Assembly: GCA_004297495.1 (NCBI GenBank)
Contig: SCTL01000954.1
Span: 1-7,234, forward strand
Origin: Verrucomicrobiota bacterium
Lineage (GTDB): Bacteria; Verrucomicrobiota; Verrucomicrobiia; Limisphaerales; JADLHS01
Direction of reading: 5' to 3'
DNA: 7,234 nt
Positions within the stretch are counted from its first letter, which is position 1. Every line of letters begins with the position of its first letter. A program made the position numbers and the translations under genes. This document shows, in pieces, positions 5,813 to 7,234 of this stretch. Below the pieces are notes generated by a model. That model was not told the origin of the DNA. It did no database searches and worked only from the letters and a program-made list of their open reading frames with translations.

Positions 5813-6333
5813 GCGTCGCTGGAGCATCCTATTTCCGCGACTGGCACGCAGTGTTGCTGCGTTGGGGGCTCGGCGGACTCTACGTGTACATGGGACTGAG
5901 CAAGGCGATGGATCCGGTCGGTTTTCTTAAAGTCATCCGCCAATACGAACTCGTGCAACATCACCTGGCGTTGAATGCCATCGCCGGATTGCTGCCGTGG
6001 TTCGAGGTCTTCTGCGGCGTGCTCTTGCTGGCGGGAATTCTGGTGCGCGGAGCGGCGTTGATTTCATTCCTGATGCTGTTGCCGTTCACCTGGGCGGTGA
6101 TCGTGCGCGCCTGGCACATGCACACAGGGCAGGGGCTGCCATTCTGCGCGATCCGGTTCGACTGCGGCTGCGGCGCGGGTGAGGTCCTAATTTGCAAAAA
6201 AGTTTTGGAGAACACTCTGTTGATGGCGATGTCCGCCTGGCTGGTTTGGCGGGAATCGCGGCGATTAGCCGTGTGCTTCGAACTTCAACGCACGAGCCGG
6301 GGAGAACCGTGCAAACCGGGGGAGAATTCCTGA
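5809..6333 (+). CDS. MauE/DoxX-family redox-associated integral membrane protein
   Basis: A 174-residue protein starting at an ATG that overlaps the rhodanese stop (ATGA); an upstream in-frame ATG at 5740 would add 23 charged residues and lie inside the rhodanese gene, so it is rejected. Four membrane helices are seen at about 14-34, 52-78, 82-100 and 133-148. The GLSKAMDPVGFLKVIRQYELV stretch (29-49) after helix 1 and WFEVFCGVLLLAG in helix 2 are typical of the MauE/DoxX family. The loop between helices 3 and 4 contains Cys113 and a DCGCGAGE motif with Cys119 and Cys121, matching the CGC motif of MauE-type proteins. Arginines after helix 4 put the C-terminus inside and this loop outside. MauE is needed for disulfide-rich methylamine dehydrogenase maturation; no mau structural genes are visible here, so only a general thiol-redox role is inferred. 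Confidence 0.85.
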   Translation: MSVAGASYFRDWHAVLLRWGLGGLYVYMGLSKAMDPVGFLKVIRQYELVQHHLALNAIAGLLPWFEVFCGVLLLAGILVRGAALISFLMLLPFTWAVIVRAWHMHTGQGLPFCAIRFDCGCGAGEVLICKKVLENTLLMAMSAWLVWRESRRLAVCFELQRTSRGEPCKPGENS

Positions 6334-6376
6334 CGGCTCGAAGTTTGCCCGGGCTGTGGTCAGGGAAGTTACGTAA

Positions 6377-6404
6377 TTGAAAAACCGTGGAAGCCTGCTA
6401 TAAG
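6377..6404 (+). promoter_or_regulatory. Sigma70-like promoter upstream of the SBBP-type gene
   Basis: TTGAAA (6377-6382) and TATAAG (6399-6404) each match consensus at 5 of 6 positions and are 16 bp apart. TGC just before the -10 box gives an extended -10 (TGn). Transcription would start near 6411, leaving a leader of about 115 nt before the ATG at 6526. It lies 44 bp after the MauE/DoxX stop, suggesting that the downstream gene has its own promoter. Confidence 0.6.
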
Positions 6405-6421
6405 TTTAGCGTCGTTTTACC

Positions 6422-6508
6422 ATGCGTTGCGTCTCAACATTTTGCCGGGCTGATTTGCGTCGTGCATTCGGGGAAGAATTGATGGCATGGAGGCGGACGG
6501 TAATTTGA
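6422..6508 (+). CDS. Possible 28-codon leader ORF before the SBBP-type gene
   Basis: An ATG at 6422 opens 28 codons ending in TGA at 6506-6508, directly before the GGGAGGT ribosome-binding site of the next gene. It starts about 11 nt after the predicted transcription start and has no Shine-Dalgarno of its own. The peptide is rich in Arg (6 of 28) and has two Cys; it resembles nothing I recognise. It may well be a chance ORF. Confidence 0.2.
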   Translation: MRCVSTFCRADLRRAFGEELMAWRRTVI

Positions 6509-6515
6509 GGGAGGT
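6509..6515 (+). promoter_or_regulatory. Strong Shine-Dalgarno for the SBBP-type gene
   Basis: GGGAGGT lies 10 nt before the ATG at 6526. It is the only strong ribosome-binding site in the window and fixes the start of the downstream gene; the other genes here have weak or no such motif. Confidence 0.75.
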
Positions 6516-6525
6516 TTGATTCATT

Positions 6526-7234
6526 ATGTTCAATGTCCATGAGACGGTCAGCGGTGGATTTTTTTCTTCCGCTTGGGCCCGACTTGTTGAGCCGCTCCAG
6601 CGCAGGTGGATTGCGCCCGCAGTGCTGCTTTTGCTGGGAATTGTGCTGGCGCGGGGGCAAGCACGGGCGGATGCGACGACTGGACAACTGGCGCGGGCGC
6701 AATCAGTGGCCGCCAGCTTGCCGATGGCGTTCGAGGCAAATCGCGGGCAGTTTGAGGACAACATCCACTTTCGTGCGCGCGGCGCGGGCTATTCGGTGGT
6801 GTTGCAGCCGGCGGAGGCGGTGCTGTTGTTGGGGGAAACGAAATTGAACGCGCGGAAACCGGAACGCCACGAACGGGGCCAACATCGTCTGCCCGGCAGG
6901 CGCGGCGCCGTGGAATCATTCGTCTCGGCGGTGATTCAACTGAAGCTCGAGGGGGCGAATGGGACGGCGGAAGTCAGCGGCGAGGAACAACTGCCGGGCA
7001 TCGTAAATTATTTTCTGGGTAGCGATCCGAAGTTGTGGCGGACCAGCGTGCCCACGTTTGCGCGGGTGCGTTACCACGGAGTCTATCCGGGCGTGGATTT
7101 GGTCTATTACGGCAACCAGCGGCAACTGGAATATGATTTCGTGGTCGCGCCCGGCGCCGACGCGGGAAGAATTCAATTGCGCATGGACGGCGCGGACGCG
7201 CTGAGCGTGGCGTCGAATGGCGATCTGGTGGTGC
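6526..7234 (+). CDS. Secreted SBBP-repeat-type protein, N-terminal part (truncated by window edge)
   Basis: The frame opens at ATG 6526 after an in-frame TGA at 6517 and runs 236 codons off the right edge. A long N-terminal region (1-27) precedes a hydrophobic signal segment (about 30-42) with possible cleavage near ARA (46-48). From residue 65 the sequence matches the N-terminal domain of secreted SBBP-repeat proteins (DUF7948-type): LPMAFEANRGQ, NIHFRARGAGYSVVL (79-93), NYFLGSDPKLWRTSVPTFAR (161-180) and YPGVDLVYYGNQRQLEYDFV (187-206). Such proteins are typically large, with beta-propeller SBBP repeats followed by Ig, PKD or autotransporter-like C-terminal domains, and are exported or surface-bound; none of those parts are visible here. 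Their function is generally unknown. A charged stretch at 105-127 (rich in Arg, His and Lys) is unusual for this domain. The promoter and Shine-Dalgarno noted upstream support the start. Confidence 0.88.
   Translation, partial: MFNVHETVSGGFFSSAWARLVEPLQRRWIAPAVLLLLGIVLARGQARADATTGQLARAQSVAASLPMAFEANRGQFEDNIHFRARGAGYSVVLQPAEAVLLLGETKLNARKPERHERGQHRLPGRRGAVESFVSAVIQLKLEGANGTAEVSGEEQLPGIVNYFLGSDPKLWRTSVPTFARVRYHGVYPGVDLVYYGNQRQLEYDFVVAPGADAGRIQLRMDGADALSVASNGDLVV

Noticed and set aside
6533..6847. Plus-strand 104-codon frame starting at 6533
   Set aside because: It is shifted relative to the SBBP-type frame that starts at 6526, has the good Shine-Dalgarno and carries family motifs.

Overview
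The window reads as chromosomal DNA from a GC-rich, free-living Gram-negative-type bacterium, most likely a member of the Verrucomicrobiota (Pedosphaera/Limisphaerales-like). This assignment rests on four traits: a dispersed palindromic element translating as GQASSLPDSETRRQDA, degenerate heptad repeats between genes, secreted DUF1573 and SBBP-type proteins, and a DUF1573 / rhodanese / MauE-DoxX gene group. I assign it from recognition of these traits, not from a database search.

Left half (1-3585, all minus strand): three housekeeping genes follow each other in the order ispH (plant/cyanobacterial-type HMBPP reductase), a dGTPase-like HD phosphohydrolase, and ilvD (dihydroxy-acid dehydratase, running off the left edge). 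Spacers are 25 and 77 bp, so they may form one transcription unit. Both ispH and ilvD encode Fe-S enzymes with all three cluster cysteines present. ilvD carries an in-frame 65-bp palindromic repeat that adds about 21 residues between its second and third cluster cysteines.

Middle (3586-4000): a divergent intergenic region. It holds a tandem array of seven degenerate 7-mers with a partial inverted counterpart, then a complete tRNA-Pro(UGG) with encoded CCA on the plus strand, then a short region with a GC-rich hairpin.

Right half (4001-7234, plus strand): a secreted DUF1573 protein, a membrane-anchored rhodanese-like protein and a four-helix MauE/DoxX-type membrane protein are tightly spaced; the last two overlap by ATGA. 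Each of the three has one closely spaced cysteine pair predicted to lie outside the cytoplasm, which suggests (inference only) a shared extracytoplasmic thiol or sulfur-handling role. After a 192-bp gap with a good sigma70-like promoter, a long leader and a strong Shine-Dalgarno sequence, a large secreted SBBP-type protein starts and runs off the right edge.

No CRISPR array, transposase, integrase or phage gene was seen. No gene-free stretch exceeds 300 bases.
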